Origin: Carboxydothermus hydrogenoformans Z-2901
Lineage (GTDB): Bacteria > Bacillota > Z-2901 > Carboxydothermales > Carboxydothermaceae
Direction of reading: 5' to 3'
NCBI RefSeq assembly: GCF_000012865.1
Contig: NC_007503.1
Span: forward strand, 310,001 to 374,000
Length of the DNA stretch: 64,000 nucleotides
Under the pieces are notes generated by a model. It did no database searches, had not been told where the DNA came from, and saw only the letters and a program-made list of their open reading frames with translations. Position numbers and translations under genes: made by a program. Numbering within the stretch: the stretch's first letter is position 1; each line of letters begins with the position of its first letter. Below, piece by piece: positions 33,401 to 43,495 of the stretch.

Positions 33401-33829
33401 ATGCAGCTTACAAAACAGGGGGAATATGCTTTAATTGCCTTGATGGATCTGGCAAAACTGCCTAAAGGCCAGGTAGTACCGGTAAAAACCCTGGCGGAAA
33501 GGCTGATGTTGCCGGAGGCTTTTTTAGCAAAAATCGTGCAGTCTTTGGTTAAAGCAGGCCTTGTCTATACAGTAAAAGGACCGCAGGGGGGTGTTGCCCT
33601 CCTGAAAGATCCGGAAAAGATTACTGTTTTGGAAGTAGTTGAAGCGGTGGAGGGACCGATAGTTTTAAGTCAGTGTATTAACCATCCGGATATTTGTGAG
33701 AAAGTGGAAATTTGCCCGTTACATAAGATTTGGCATAAAGTTCAGCAAAAATTAATTGAGGAGTTTTCCTCTCATAATCTTTTAACGCTTTCCAAAGAAG
33801 GCCAGTTAAGTGGCTTTTTAGCGGAGTAG
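33401..33829 (+). CDS. Rrf2-family transcription regulator with Cys triad
   Basis: A 142-residue winged-helix regulator of the Rrf2 family (IscR, NsrR, CymR). It opens MQLTKQGEYALIALMDLA, has the HTH around VVPVKTLAERLMLPEAFLAK and the wing KGPQGGVAL. Three Cys in SQCINHPDICEKVEICPLH (C-x7-C-x5-C, about 94-108) suit an Fe-S cluster, as in IscR or NsrR. The start is ATG 33401, after AGGGGGAAAATTC. An iscS/iscU or other Fe-S operon is not adjacent here; comEA follows 3 bases later. Confidence 0.9.
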   Translation: MQLTKQGEYALIALMDLAKLPKGQVVPVKTLAERLMLPEAFLAKIVQSLVKAGLVYTVKGPQGGVALLKDPEKITVLEVVEAVEGPIVLSQCINHPDICEKVEICPLHKIWHKVQQKLIEEFSSHNLLTLSKEGQLSGFLAE

Positions 33830-33832
33830 CTT

Positions 33833-34447
33833 ATGAATCCCTTTGATGACCGTTCCAAGCTTTCTTTATATGGAATTATTTTTTTACTTTTAGCCTTGGT
33901 TTGCTATTTATGGTGGACCGGGCCGGAATCACCTCCGCTTAAGGAAACAGCCGAGCAGGAAGTTATTACCAGGGAGGTTACCCCAAAGGGAACGGTGGTT
34001 GTTCATGTGGCCGGAGCGGTTTATAAACCCGGTGTTTATGTTTTAGAAGAAGGCGCCCGGGTAAAGGATGCCATAGAAAAAGCGCGGGGAATGTTACCTT
34101 TAGCCGACGACAGCAGTATTAACCTGGCGGCTAAGGTAAGCGATGGGCAAAAAATCTATATTCCCTTTAAAAATGAGACAACAACGGCTTCAGCTTCGAC
34201 CAACAAGGCGTTTGGCCAGCAAAATGCTCTAAAGGGCTCCGGTGGCCAGGAAGCAAAAGTAAATATCAATACCGCAACCGCCGAAGAACTGGATGAACTA
34301 CCGGGAGTTGGCCCTGCCACGGCAGCTAAGATTATTGAATACCGGGAGCAAAATGGGCCCTTTGCGACTATTGAGGATCTAAAAAAAGTTAAGGGTATAG
34401 GGGACAAAAAGTTTGAAACGCTAAAAGATTATATTACGGTTAATTAG
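33833..34447 (+). CDS. comEA: Competence protein ComEA
   Basis: A 204-residue DNA receptor for natural transformation. It has an N-terminal membrane helix (about 10-30), an SLBB domain (VVVHVAGAVYKPGVYVLEEG, about 55-74) and a helix-hairpin-helix DNA-binding domain at the C-terminus (VNINTATAEELDELPGVGPA, about 143-162). It is directly followed by comEC, as is usual. Confidence 0.95.
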   Translation: MNPFDDRSKLSLYGIIFLLLALVCYLWWTGPESPPLKETAEQEVITREVTPKGTVVVHVAGAVYKPGVYVLEEGARVKDAIEKARGMLPLADDSSINLAAKVSDGQKIYIPFKNETTTASASTNKAFGQQNALKGSGGQEAKVNINTATAEELDELPGVGPATAAKIIEYREQNGPFATIEDLKKVKGIGDKKFETLKDYITVN

Positions 34448-34455
34448 AGGGGAAT

Positions 34456-36633
34456 ATGGAAATTTATCTTGCTTTCATTTTTTACATACTGGGAATTATC
34501 ATAGCCGATCAGGGTTTTATCCCTTTTCGGCTATTTCTGTATTTGGCCTTATTGTTTATGCTTTTATATCTTGTTTTACCCCGGGAACGCAAAAGCTTAG
34601 CCGTTCTTTTAGTAGCTTTTATGCTTCTTGGAGGGGTAAACCTAAATCTTCATGTGAGTCCGGGTTTTCGGGAAGGGGAATATCGGGGAATTTGCCGGGT
34701 GGTGGAAGGGTCTACCGTAAAAAATGATAAAAACAGTTTTAAAGTAGTGGATTTAAAAACCAAAGAAACCTATTTAGTCCGGGAAAAAGAAATGGTTTTA
34801 AGGCTTCCGGGAGATATTTTAAAAATTACCGGAAGTTTCCTAAAACCAGTTCCTCCGCAAAATCCCGGCGAGTTTAACTATCCAAGTTATTTAAGACGGC
34901 AAGGAATTTATGGGGTTTTAAACGTTCAAACCGCGGAAAAAATCGGGGATAACTTTTCTTTTCTTCGGCCTTTTGCAGCAGTAAAAAATTTTCTTAAAGA
35001 AAAGTTAAATACCTATTCTCCCGAAACTGCGGCGTTATTAAAAGGTTTGTATTTAGGGGACGATGAGGAAATTTCCCCGGAGGTTTACGATAGTTTTGCG
35101 AAAACCGGGGTCGTGCATATTTTAAGTGTCAGCGGCCTGCATTTGGGGTTGGTGGCGGGGGCAATTTATTTTTTGGGAAAGGGGTTACGGCTTTCCCGGC
35201 AATGGCAAAACCTTTTTACAATAATTTTTTGCTTTTTTTATACCGCCCTAACCGGTTTTAACCCGGCAACGGTGCGGGCCTTCTTAATGCTGGTGTTTTT
35301 GGTCGGGGCTTTTTTCTTGGGGCGGGATTATCAGCCGGTTTATCACTTATTTTTAAGTGCCTTTTTTTATCTTTTAATAAAACCTCAGGAGCTTTTTTCG
35401 GCGGGTTTTCTCTTATCGTATTTAGCAACCCTGGGGATATTTTTAATAGGTTTACCTTTAGCGGAAAAATTAAAGTTGTATTTACCTTCTTATTTGGCCG
35501 ACACTATTGGAGTTACGGTTGGTGCGCAAATTTTAACCGAGCCAATTGTATTTTATCATTATTCCCTCTTTGCTACCCTTTCAATTATAGCCAATCTTTT
35601 AGTAGTTCCCCTTACCGGTATTATTATGGCTTCCGGAATTTTCGGTTTATTTTTATCTCCCTTAAGACACCTAACTGAACTACTAACGGTGTTTACTTTA
35701 AATATGAACAGTCAAATGGCTTTAATTCCCGGGGCGACAATAGCAGTAAAAAAGCCTTTTTTTACATTAATTTTTCTTTTTTATTGCTGGTTATTTTTAG
35801 GATATTTTTGGTTGGTAAAAAAAGAAAAGATCGATATTGTTAAATTCTGTGTAATTGCCTTTTTAATTTTAGGAATATTTTTAGTACCAAAAGAGCACGG
35901 AAAAACTGTTTTTCTTGCCGTGGGCCAGGGGGATGCAGCGGTAATTCATACTTTGCGCGGACGCACGATTGTGGTGGATACCGGACCAAAAAACGAAAAT
36001 TATGATGCGGGAAGAAAAGTTTTAGCGTATCTTCGCCAAAGTGGCACGGGGGTTATAGACCTTTTAGTGTTGACCCATCCCCATAATGACCATTACGGGG
36101 GTGCAGAAACGCTTATCCAGAGTGCCACGGTAAAGGCGGTCTTAATTTCTCCATATTTAGGGGAAGACCAGGAATACCTGGAACTTTTAAATTTACTCCG
36201 GTTAAGAAAAATAAAAATTTATTATGCTAAAACTTCTGCCGTTATTAGTTTGGATGATGTTTCTTTACGGATATTAGGACCGGAAAGAATCTATTCCGGT
36301 ACCCGCTCAGACCCCAATAACAACAGTGTAGTGCTAGCGGGTAAAATAGGCCGGAAAACCTACTTTTTTGGGGCGGACATCGAGAGAGAAGCGGAAGAAG
36401 ATCTGGAAAACCAACTTCTGGCTTATTATGAAGTGGTAAAAATTCCCCATCATGGTAGTAACTTTTTTTCAGAAAGCTTTATGGAAAAGTTAAAATTTGG
36501 TTATGGAGTTATTTCCGTTGGTCAAAATAATCTTTATGGTTTTCCCGGGGATAAGCTTTTAGCGGCTCTAAAAGGTAAGGGAAAGCTTTGGCGTACCGAC
36601 CTTGAGGGGGCTTTAGTTGTCGAAAATTATTAA
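34456..36633 (+). CDS. comEC: DNA internalization protein ComEC/Rec2
   Basis: A 725-residue membrane channel for uptake of transforming DNA. It has N-terminal helices and an OB-like soluble part, the Competence domain with VVHILSVSGLHLGLVAGAI (about 215-233), and a C-terminal metallo-beta-lactamase-type domain with VLTHPHNDHYGG (about 537-548) and KIPHHGSN (about 665). The MBL part probably degrades one DNA strand. With comEA upstream, the pair suggests natural competence. Confidence 0.96.
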   Translation: MEIYLAFIFYILGIIIADQGFIPFRLFLYLALLFMLLYLVLPRERKSLAVLLVAFMLLGGVNLNLHVSPGFREGEYRGICRVVEGSTVKNDKNSFKVVDLKTKETYLVREKEMVLRLPGDILKITGSFLKPVPPQNPGEFNYPSYLRRQGIYGVLNVQTAEKIGDNFSFLRPFAAVKNFLKEKLNTYSPETAALLKGLYLGDDEEISPEVYDSFAKTGVVHILSVSGLHLGLVAGAIYFLGKGLRLSRQWQNLFTIIFCFFYTALTGFNPATVRAFLMLVFLVGAFFLGRDYQPVYHLFLSAFFYLLIKPQELFSAGFLLSYLATLGIFLIGLPLAEKLKLYLPSYLADTIGVTVGAQILTEPIVFYHYSLFATLSIIANLLVVPLTGIIMASGIFGLFLSPLRHLTELLTVFTLNMNSQMALIPGATIAVKKPFFTLIFLFYCWLFLGYFWLVKKEKIDIVKFCVIAFLILGIFLVPKEHGKTVFLAVGQGDAAVIHTLRGRTIVVDTGPKNENYDAGRKVLAYLRQSGTGVIDLLVLTHPHNDHYGGAETLIQSATVKAVLISPYLGEDQEYLELLNLLRLRKIKIYYAKTSAVISLDDVSLRILGPERIYSGTRSDPNNNSVVLAGKIGRKTYFFGADIEREAEEDLENQLLAYYEVVKIPHHGSNFFSESFMEKLKFGYGVISVGQNNLYGFPGDKLLAALKGKGKLWRTDLEGALVVENY

Positions 36634-36673
36634 GTTGTATTAAAATTAAAGAAAAAAGTACCGGGGTGGAAGG

Positions 36674-37252
36674 ATGATTGATTTAACACCTCTTTTGACT
36701 TATTATTATCTTGCTTTACTAACCCAGATGATAGAGCAAATGGAGAGGTTAGAGGCTCTTTCTTCTTCCGAAATCCCTAAAAGCCTGAATTTTGCCGACC
36801 TGGTAGCGGCCAAACAAGAAGCGGCGTTATCCCCTTCGGAAAACAAGATAGCCGAAATGGTTCGTGAGCTTTCGCAAAAATATGAAGTACCTTATTCGTT
36901 AGTAATGGCGGTTATTAAGCAGGAATCGAACTTTAATCCCAATGCTACATCCCCCCGGGGAGCCATGGGCCTGATGCAGTTAATGCCCGGAACGGCACGG
37001 ATGTTAGGGGTCGAGAATCCTTATGACCCCAGAGAGAACTTAGAGGGGGGTATTAAATATTTAAAGTCTCTTTTAGACCGGTTTGGTGATGTGGAACTTG
37101 CTCTGGCGGCCTATAATGCCGGACCGGGCAATGTTAGAAAATATAACGGCATTCCACCCTTTGCGGAAACAAAGGATTATGTCCAAAAGGTGTTAAGGTG
37201 GCAGAAGTTTTATCAAGGAGACGAGAGAAATGATAGCTTACGAACGGTTTAA
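36674..37252 (+). CDS. Lytic transglycosylase, SLT domain
   Basis: A 192-residue protein with a goose-lysozyme-like SLT domain: [17 protein letters not shown] (catalytic Glu about 83), [17 protein letters not shown] (about 95-111), [17 protein letters not shown] and [13 protein letters not shown] (about 141-153). It cleaves peptidoglycan glycan strands. No signal peptide is obvious; the N-terminal 70 residues are helical linker. It overlaps holA by 23 bases. Confidence 0.92.
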   Translation: MIDLTPLLTYYYLALLTQMIEQMERLEALSSSEIPKSLNFADLVAAKQEAALSPSENKIAEMVRELSQKYEVPYSLVMAVIKQESNFNPNATSPRGAMGLMQLMPGTARMLGVENPYDPRENLEGGIKYLKSLLDRFGDVELALAAYNAGPGNVRKYNGIPPFAETKDYVQKVLRWQKFYQGDERNDSLRTV

Positions 37253-38213
37253 AAATGCCTTAACCCGAGGGGTTTTAAAACCCCTTTACCTTTTTTCCGG
37301 AGAAGAGCGGTATTTTAAAGAGCGGCTTTTTGGGGAAATTAAAAAATATTTAGGAAGCAACCACGAGTTTAACTATGAAGAGCTGGATGGTCATGAAGTT
37401 CTCCCTGAAGAAGTGGTAGCCAGGGCAGAAACGGTATCGTTTTTTGGGCAAAGGTTCATTGTTGTGAAAAACTGTCGCTTTTTTTCCGGAAAACATGACG
37501 AGGAACCGCTTTTAAATTACCTGAAAAACCCGGCACCCCGGGCGGTGGTTATTTTTTCCACAGAACTTCCTGTTGATAAGAAAAAGAAAATCTATCAGGA
37601 GTTTTTAAAAAATGGTGAGGAGATTGAATTTTCCCGGTTAGATGAAAAAGAAGTCCAGGAACTAATTAAAACCTGGGCGGACCGGGCAGGCTTTAATCTC
37701 GAACGGGAAGCGTTGATAGTTTTAGCTCAGAGTTACGGGCAGAATTTAGTGGAGTTAGAAAAAGAGTTTAAAAAATTGGTTTTATATAAACTTTCGGAAA
37801 AGATCATTACTTTAAAAGATGTTTTGGAGGTTTCCGGCCAGGATCAAGAAATCTCGGTTTTTTATCTTGTTGAAGAACTACTCTCCGGGAAAATAAACCG
37901 ACCCAAGCTAAAAGAAAGGCTTACCAATCAGGAAGAAGCGGTTAAATTTACCGGGCTTGTGGCAAAAAACTTAAGGCAAATCTATACCGTAAAAGTTCTT
38001 CAGCAAAAAGGTAAAACACTGCAGGAAATTGCGAAAATTACCGGCATTCCCGAATGGCTGGTAAAAAAAACCTTAAGAAGTGCGGTGCACTTAAGTCAGG
38101 AAAAACTGAAAAAAGGAATTACTGCCCTGGCGGATCTTGATGTAAAAATAAAATCCGGTGAAAGGGAGTTAACCGGATTATTTGAGAGATTTTTTCTATT
38201 AATGAAAAAATAA
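37230..38213 (+). CDS. holA: DNA polymerase III delta subunit
   Basis: A 327-residue clamp-loader subunit. [20 protein letters not shown] lies near the start (about 18-37), a modified AAA+ fold follows, and the C-terminal collar domain begins near [13 protein letters not shown] (about 208). It opens the sliding clamp with gamma/tau and delta'. The order comEC - holA - rpsT is standard for Firmicutes. The ribosome-binding site AAGGAGACGAG is inside the preceding gene. Confidence 0.93.
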   Translation: MIAYERFKNALTRGVLKPLYLFSGEERYFKERLFGEIKKYLGSNHEFNYEELDGHEVLPEEVVARAETVSFFGQRFIVVKNCRFFSGKHDEEPLLNYLKNPAPRAVVIFSTELPVDKKKKIYQEFLKNGEEIEFSRLDEKEVQELIKTWADRAGFNLEREALIVLAQSYGQNLVELEKEFKKLVLYKLSEKIITLKDVLEVSGQDQEISVFYLVEELLSGKINRPKLKERLTNQEEAVKFTGLVAKNLRQIYTVKVLQQKGKTLQEIAKITGIPEWLVKKTLRSAVHLSQEKLKKGITALADLDVKIKSGERELTGLFERFFLLMKK

Positions 38214-38242
38214 AAACCCGGAGTATCAGCCGGGTATTTTTT
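38212..38242. terminator. Bidirectional terminator between holA and rpsT
   Basis: ACCCGG (38216-38221) pairs with CCGGGT (38230-38235), with an A-run before and a T-run after, between convergent genes. Confidence 0.8.
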
Positions 38243-38513
38243 AGGATGCTTTATAAACGGAATTGAATTTCCGGGTGAGCCGGGATTTTTTTCTGGAGGC
38301 GGTATTTTTATGAATAACACCTTTGGTTACCGCTTTATCTAAAGCCCGTACAGCCTGCCGTAAAAGCTCTCTTGCTTCTTCGGCGGGTTTTACTTTAAGG
38401 GCCATCTCAAACTTTTTAATTGCAGTCTTAACAGCCGAACGGATAGCTTTATTGCGCATGGTTCTTTTCCGGATAATTAAAATCCGCTTCTTTGCTGACT
38501 TAGTATTTGCCAC
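38241..38513 (-). CDS. rpsT: 30S ribosomal protein S20
   Basis: A 90-residue S20 binding 16S rRNA. It starts VANTKSAKKRILIIRKRTMR, with the universal NxKSAKKR opening, and is rich in Lys and Arg. I use the GTG at 38513 because AGGAGG lies about 8 bases before it and the protein then begins M-A-N-T-K, as in other S20 proteins. A frame open three codons further out is not needed. Confidence 0.96.
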   Translation of the reverse strand: MANTKSAKKRILIIRKRTMRNKAIRSAVKTAIKKFEMALKVKPAEEARELLRQAVRALDKAVTKGVIHKNTASRKKSRLTRKFNSVYKAS

Positions 38514-38659
38514 CAATCTCACCTCCTAACAGCAAGTATTCTACCAGAGATATCAAAAAAATGCAAGAATACCTTCTTGTTTTTTTTTGCCCTTTCACAC
38601 CATAAATTGTATAACATGAAAAATTATAGGAAATCCTTGTAGAAGGAGGTGAAATATAA

Positions 38660-38977
38660 ATGGGAATAATTATAAAAATCCTGATTTCGGCAATAGCGTT
38701 AATTGGTGTTAGCATTTTTACTCCGGGTTTTTCCGTAAAGGGCGGCGTAATTGGGGCTGTGGTAGCTGCCTTAGTAATATCTTTCTTAAACTATTTGGCC
38801 GAAAAAATAATAGGAGAGAAAGGAAAGGGCTTTACCGGTTTTGTGGTGGCGGTTTTAATTCTTCTCCTTGCCCGGTATATAGTTCCCCAGTACCTGCAGG
38901 TTACTTTACCGGGAGCGATTATAGCGGCAATAATCATTGGTTTGGTGGATCGCTTTATTCCAACGACCCTGAGGTGA
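38660..38977 (+). CDS. Small membrane protein, YvlD/phage holin-4-like
   Basis: A 105-residue protein with three to four hydrophobic helices and almost no soluble part (LISAIALIGVSIFTPGFSVK at the start, VLILLLARYIVPQYLQVTLPG in the middle). It fits the holin-4/YvlD superfamily of small membrane proteins. Function unknown. The ribosome-binding site GAAGGAGGTG is strong. It lies divergently from rpsT and before spoIIP. Confidence 0.65.
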   Translation: MGIIIKILISAIALIGVSIFTPGFSVKGGVIGAVVAALVISFLNYLAEKIIGEKGKGFTGFVVAVLILLLARYIVPQYLQVTLPGAIIAAIIIGLVDRFIPTTLR

Positions 38978-38978
38978 A

Positions 38979-39007
38979 TCATAATTTTTCGGAGGGCTTC
39001 ATATATT
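38979..39007 (+). promoter_or_regulatory. Possible sigma-E-type promoter of spoIIP
   Basis: TCATAAT (38979-38985) and CATATATT (39000-39007) are 14 bases apart, similar to the sigma-E consensus (-35 near GAATAATT, -10 CATAnnnT). In Bacillus spoIIP belongs to the sigma-E regulon. It is an AT-rich region, so the support is weak. Confidence 0.3.
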
Positions 39008-39043
39008 TTTTTTACAAAAATAAAACCGGGGAGTAGCGAAAAA

Positions 39044-40027
39044 ATGGAATACCGGGCAAAAGCACAACGGGGAACTGCTGTAAGTTTATTTTTACTAATT
39101 TACGCTCTTTTGTTGGGGATAACCGCTACCGTTGTGCCTCCTGAAACTTCCGGGTTAGTATTTGAGGGGATAAAAAATAGTGCGCTTATAGAAGTATTAA
39201 AAGAAAACCTCTGGGAAGAAAACCCTCGGGGATATTTGCAAAAAACTTTGGGTTTTAAGCAGAAAAACGATGAAGAAGGAAATTTAAGTCAGGAGTATGC
39301 CCTCTGGCTTTTAACCGGCGCCAGAGTTAACGATCCGTACTCTCTTATGCTGGCGGGGTATCCGGTTTTAAATGGTGGGGAAGAGAAGTTCGGTGACATC
39401 GATGAGGGAGAAGATTTGCCGGCTTTGCCGGGAGAGCCGTTGGTAGGGATTTTTTGTACCCATGCCGGTGAGAGTTATGAAGGGGATGGTGGACGGGAGA
39501 GGGCTCCCAAAGGGGAGAAAGGAGAGGTTTTAGATGTCGCCCGGGAGCTTTCCCAAAAGCTTGAGGAAAAAGGAATAAAAACAATTTTAATTGAAAAGGT
39601 TCATGATACCGATTACAATCGTTCCTACAGCGAAGCCAAAAAGACTGTTCTTGATTTGTTAGCAATCAAGAGCTTAAAACTTCTTGTAGATGTTCACCGG
39701 GACTCCGAGGCTTCTCCCAGGTACCGTACGGTAAACGTCATGGGTGAAGAGTTAGCACCGATTATCTTTGTAATTGGTAAAGGAGAACGTTTACCCCAGC
39801 CCCATTGGCAGGAAAACGAGCTGGTGACCAAAAAAATTATTGCCGAAACCGAAACTATCTATCCCGGCCTAATCCGGGGAATAAGGTATAAGTCCGGAAG
39901 ATTTAATCAGCATTTATCCAGTCACCTGGTTTTGGTGGAAATCGGCAATGTAAGTAACTCTTTGGTCCAGGCCAAAAAATCGGCCGACCTTCTGGCCGAA
40001 GGTATTGCTCGTTATTTACTGCGTTAA
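39044..40027 (+). CDS. spoIIP: Stage II sporulation protein P
   Basis: A 327-residue peptidoglycan hydrolase (endopeptidase/amidase) that works with SpoIID and SpoIIM during engulfment. It has a signal/anchor helix at about 12-35, then the SpoIIP catalytic domain: VGIFCTHAGESYEGDGG (about 137-153; His zinc ligand), LLVDVHRDSEASP (about 212-224) and HLSSHLVLVEIGNVSNS (about 287-303). The start ATG 39044 follows GGGGAGTAGCG. Confidence 0.93.
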   Translation: MEYRAKAQRGTAVSLFLLIYALLLGITATVVPPETSGLVFEGIKNSALIEVLKENLWEENPRGYLQKTLGFKQKNDEEGNLSQEYALWLLTGARVNDPYSLMLAGYPVLNGGEEKFGDIDEGEDLPALPGEPLVGIFCTHAGESYEGDGGRERAPKGEKGEVLDVARELSQKLEEKGIKTILIEKVHDTDYNRSYSEAKKTVLDLLAIKSLKLLVDVHRDSEASPRYRTVNVMGEELAPIIFVIGKGERLPQPHWQENELVTKKIIAETETIYPGLIRGIRYKSGRFNQHLSSHLVLVEIGNVSNSLVQAKKSADLLAEGIARYLLR

Positions 40028-40055
40028 AGCCAGTTTTTCTGGCTTTATTTTTTTT
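40026..40055 (+). terminator. Terminator after spoIIP
   Basis: AAAGCCAG (40026-40033) pairs with CTGGCTTT (40039-40046), followed by ATTTTTTTTT. Confidence 0.85.
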
Positions 40056-40126
40056 CCTTTACAAATTAAAAAAAAGTGATATATTTTTTAAAGGATTTAA
40101 ATTTAAAGGGAAGGGCTATTGGGGTT

Positions 40127-41671
40127 ATGAGTACCAGAAAAAACGTTGCTAAAGCTGCAGGGATAATCCTAGCTTTGGGAATTGTTTCGCGGATCTTGGG
40201 TTTTGTACGGGAACAATTGCTGGCGGTAAAATTTGGGGCTACAGGGATAAGTGATGCTTATGTAGCGGCTTTTACCATACCGGATTTCCTTTACAATTTA
40301 CTGGTGGGAGGAGCGCTAAGTGCCGCCTTTATTCCGGTTTTTTCTTCGTATTTAGCTAAGAATGAAGAGGAAGAAGCCTGGAAAATGGCCAGCACGGTCA
40401 TAAATTTAGTAATAATAATTATGCTTTTTTGTATTGGCCTTGGTTTTTTATTTACACCGGAACTGGTAAAACTTGTAGCACACAAATTTACCGGAGAAAG
40501 ACTAAGCACTACCATTGAACTTACCCGGATAATGCTACCGTCGGTTTTATTTACGGGATTAAACGGGTTTTTAATGGGAATGTTGAATTCCTACCAGCAT
40601 TTTTTTACTCCGGCCCTGGGCAGTGTAATATATAACATAGTGATAATTCTTTTTGGCTATTTCTTAGCCGGCAAGCTGGGAATTACCTCCTTTGCTCTCG
40701 GGGTTGTGGCCGGGATGGTTTTAAATTTCATGGTACAGCTTCCAAGCTTAGCCCGGTACGGGTTAAAATATCGGCCTATTATCGATATCCACCATCCCGG
40801 AGTAGTAAAAATGGCTCAATTGATGATTCCTACCCTGTTGGGATTGGCGGTAAGCCAGATTAACCTAATCGTTAACCAAAATCTTGCTTCGGGATTGTCG
40901 GAAGGAAGCATTATGGCGCTGAGGCTTGCCAATCGTTTGATGTATCTTCCTCTGGGGTTATTTGCTTCTGCAATAAGCATGGCTATTTTTCCAACTATGA
41001 CCGGCTTTGCTGCCCGGGGAGAAATGGATAATTTTAAAAAAAGCGTAGCTATGGGGATAAAATCAATATGGTTTATTATCCTGCCAGCTCAGGTGGGTCT
41101 GATGGTTTTAAGCGTGCCGATTGTGCGGCTTTTATTTGAGATGGGAGAGTTTACCCCGGCAATGACCAGGGCGACGGCCTGGGCGCTGGTCTTTTACTGC
41201 GTTGGACTTTTTGCCCACTCAGCTTTGCAGGTGGTTTTACGGGGATTTTATTCCCTGCACGACACGATTACGCCGGTTACTACCAGCCTTTTAACCATCT
41301 TTTTAAACTATCTATTAAACGTGGCCTTTATCCGCTACCTGGGTCATGGAGGGCTTGCTTTAGGCTTTTCGTTAACGGGCATATTTAACTTTGCTGTTTT
41401 GCTGTGGCTTTTCCGCCGCAAAGTTGGCTCAATTTACGGGAAAGACATTTTAATTTCCGGAGTTAAATCGCTTTTGGCTTCGTTATTAATGGGAGTAACG
41501 GCCTATTTAATTGCCGGTGAGCTATCCGGATTTGCTGTAACCAAACACGGGCAATTAATTCAAGTTGGTGCGGCAATTGCAGGGGCAGTAGTAGTATATG
41601 CGGCCACTACTTTGCTTTTAAAAATGGAAGAAGCGCTGTTTTTCTTAAATTTAATCCGGAAAAAAGTTTAG
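40127..41671 (+). CDS. murJ: Lipid II flippase MurJ (MviN family)
   Basis: About 514 residues with about fourteen helices. MurJ-type motifs include SRILGFVREQLLAVKFGATG (about 21-40), ISDAYVAAFTIPDFL and GGALSAAFIPVFS (about 60-75), where the loop carries conserved charged residues. It moves lipid-linked peptidoglycan precursor across the membrane. The start ATG 40127 gives the usual length; an in-frame GTG at 40076 would add 17 residues. lepA follows closely. Confidence 0.92.
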   Translation: MSTRKNVAKAAGIILALGIVSRILGFVREQLLAVKFGATGISDAYVAAFTIPDFLYNLLVGGALSAAFIPVFSSYLAKNEEEEAWKMASTVINLVIIIMLFCIGLGFLFTPELVKLVAHKFTGERLSTTIELTRIMLPSVLFTGLNGFLMGMLNSYQHFFTPALGSVIYNIVIILFGYFLAGKLGITSFALGVVAGMVLNFMVQLPSLARYGLKYRPIIDIHHPGVVKMAQLMIPTLLGLAVSQINLIVNQNLASGLSEGSIMALRLANRLMYLPLGLFASAISMAIFPTMTGFAARGEMDNFKKSVAMGIKSIWFIILPAQVGLMVLSVPIVRLLFEMGEFTPAMTRATAWALVFYCVGLFAHSALQVVLRGFYSLHDTITPVTTSLLTIFLNYLLNVAFIRYLGHGGLALGFSLTGIFNFAVLLWLFRRKVGSIYGKDILISGVKSLLASLLMGVTAYLIAGELSGFAVTKHGQLIQVGAAIAGAVVVYAATTLLLKMEEALFFLNLIRKKV

Positions 41672-41683
41672 TGGAGGTTTATT

Positions 41684-43495
41684 ATGCCCAAACGCCAGGA
41701 GTTAATCAGGAATTTTTGTATTATTGCCCATATCGACCACGGAAAGTCTACCTTAGCGGACAGGCTTATAGAGTTTACCGGTGCTTTATCGGAGCGCGAG
41801 TTAAAAGAGCAGGTTTTGGATCAGATGGAATTGGAGCGGGAACGGGGTATAACCATTAAAGCTCAAGCCGTAAAACTTACCTATAAAGCCAAGGATGGGA
41901 ATACCTATTACCTGAACCTTATTGATACGCCGGGCCATGTGGATTTTACTTATGAAGTATCCCGCAGCTTAGCCGCTTGCGAAGGGGCCCTTTTGGTGGT
42001 GGATGCTTCGCAAGGAATAGAAGCCCAGACCCTGGCTAACGTTTACCTGGCCATGGAGCACGATTTAGAGCTCATTCCTGTGGTAAATAAGATAGATTTG
42101 CCTAATGCCGAGCCGGAAAGGGTCTTAAAGGAGATAGAAGACGTTATTGGCCTTGACACCAGTGAGGCCATTTTAGCTTCAGCCAAGACCGGTCAGGGGA
42201 TAGAGGAAGTATTAGAAGCTATTGTGAAAAGGATCCCACCCCCCAGAGGGGATGAGGAAAAGCCCTTAAAAGCATTAATCTTCGACTCCCATTACGACCC
42301 TTACAAAGGAGTTATAGCTTATATTCGTTTGGTTGATGGCTTTATAAAGCCGGGAATGAAAATAAAAATGATGAGCAATGATAAGGAGTTTGAAGTTACC
42401 GAGGTGGGCATTTTTAAGCCTTACCTTACCCCGGTGGAGGGGCTCTGGGCCGGGGAAGTGGGATTTATTGCTGCGGGGATAAAAAACGTGCGCGACTGCC
42501 GGGTAGGAGATACCATTACCAGTGCTGAAAACCCGGCTAAAGAACCGCTTCCCGGTTATAAGCAGGTCAAACCGATGGTTTTCTGTGGCCTGTATCCGGT
42601 AGAATCCAATCAGTACGAGGACTTAAGGGATGCTTTGGAAAAGCTAAAATTAAACGATGCTTCGCTAACTTTTGAACCGGAAACGTCGGTGGCCCTGGGT
42701 TTTGGTTTTAGGTGCGGCTTTTTGGGGCTTTTACACATGGAAATAATTCAGGAGCGTTTAGAGCGGGAGTACGGCTTAAACCTTATTACTACCGCTCCCA
42801 ACGTTGTTTACCGGGTGGTGCAAACTAACGGCGAAGTTCTGGAGATTGATAATCCGGCAAAATTGCCTCCGGCGGGGAAGATTGACCACATTGAAGAGCC
42901 GTATGTGAAAGCAACCATCATGGTTCCCAAGGAATTTGTGGGAAATATCATGGATTTGTGCATTGAACGCCGGGGTGTCTTTATAAATATGGAATACCTT
43001 TCGGAAAACCGGGTGATGCTCACTTACGATTTGCCCCTGGCGGAAATTATTTATGACTTTTTTGACCAGTTAAAATCCCGTTCTAAAGGTTATGCCTCTC
43101 TGGATTATGAATTTATCGGCTATCGCCCCGGGGATCTGGTAAAGATGGATATTTTAATTGCCGGAGAGCCGGTGGATGCGCTTTCCATCATTGTTCATGA
43201 GGATAAAGCTTACTACCGGGGGCGACAGTTGGTTGAAAAACTGCGGGAGTTGATTCCCCGCCACCTTTTTGAAATTCCTATCCAGGCGGCAATTGGCTCG
43301 CGGGTAATTGCCCGGGAGACGGTCAAGGCTTTAAGAAAAGATGTTTTGGCTAAATGTTACGGTGGCGATGTTACCCGGAAGAAAAAGCTTTTGGAAAAGC
43401 AGAAAGAAGGTAAAAAGCGAATGAAACAAATTGGCAGGGTGGAAATTCCCCAGGAAGCTTTTATGGCGGTGTTGAAAATTGATAATAACAAATAA
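41684..43495 (+). CDS. lepA: Elongation factor 4 (LepA)
   Basis: A 603-residue translational GTPase: G1 [10 protein letters not shown] (about 14-23), G3 DTPGHVDF (about 81-88), G4 NKID (about 134), then EF-G-like domains II, III and V and the LepA-specific C-terminal domain ([20 protein letters not shown], about 525-544). It back-translocates or helps stalled ribosomes. The ribosome-binding site GTGGAGGTT stands 5 bases before the ATG. Its end overlaps hemW, as in many Firmicutes. Confidence 0.98.
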   Translation: MPKRQELIRNFCIIAHIDHGKSTLADRLIEFTGALSERELKEQVLDQMELERERGITIKAQAVKLTYKAKDGNTYYLNLIDTPGHVDFTYEVSRSLAACEGALLVVDASQGIEAQTLANVYLAMEHDLELIPVVNKIDLPNAEPERVLKEIEDVIGLDTSEAILASAKTGQGIEEVLEAIVKRIPPPRGDEEKPLKALIFDSHYDPYKGVIAYIRLVDGFIKPGMKIKMMSNDKEFEVTEVGIFKPYLTPVEGLWAGEVGFIAAGIKNVRDCRVGDTITSAENPAKEPLPGYKQVKPMVFCGLYPVESNQYEDLRDALEKLKLNDASLTFEPETSVALGFGFRCGFLGLLHMEIIQERLEREYGLNLITTAPNVVYRVVQTNGEVLEIDNPAKLPPAGKIDHIEEPYVKATIMVPKEFVGNIMDLCIERRGVFINMEYLSENRVMLTYDLPLAEIIYDFFDQLKSRSKGYASLDYEFIGYRPGDLVKMDILIAGEPVDALSIIVHEDKAYYRGRQLVEKLRELIPRHLFEIPIQAAIGSRVIARETVKALRKDVLAKCYGGDVTRKKKLLEKQKEGKKRMKQIGRVEIPQEAFMAVLKIDNNK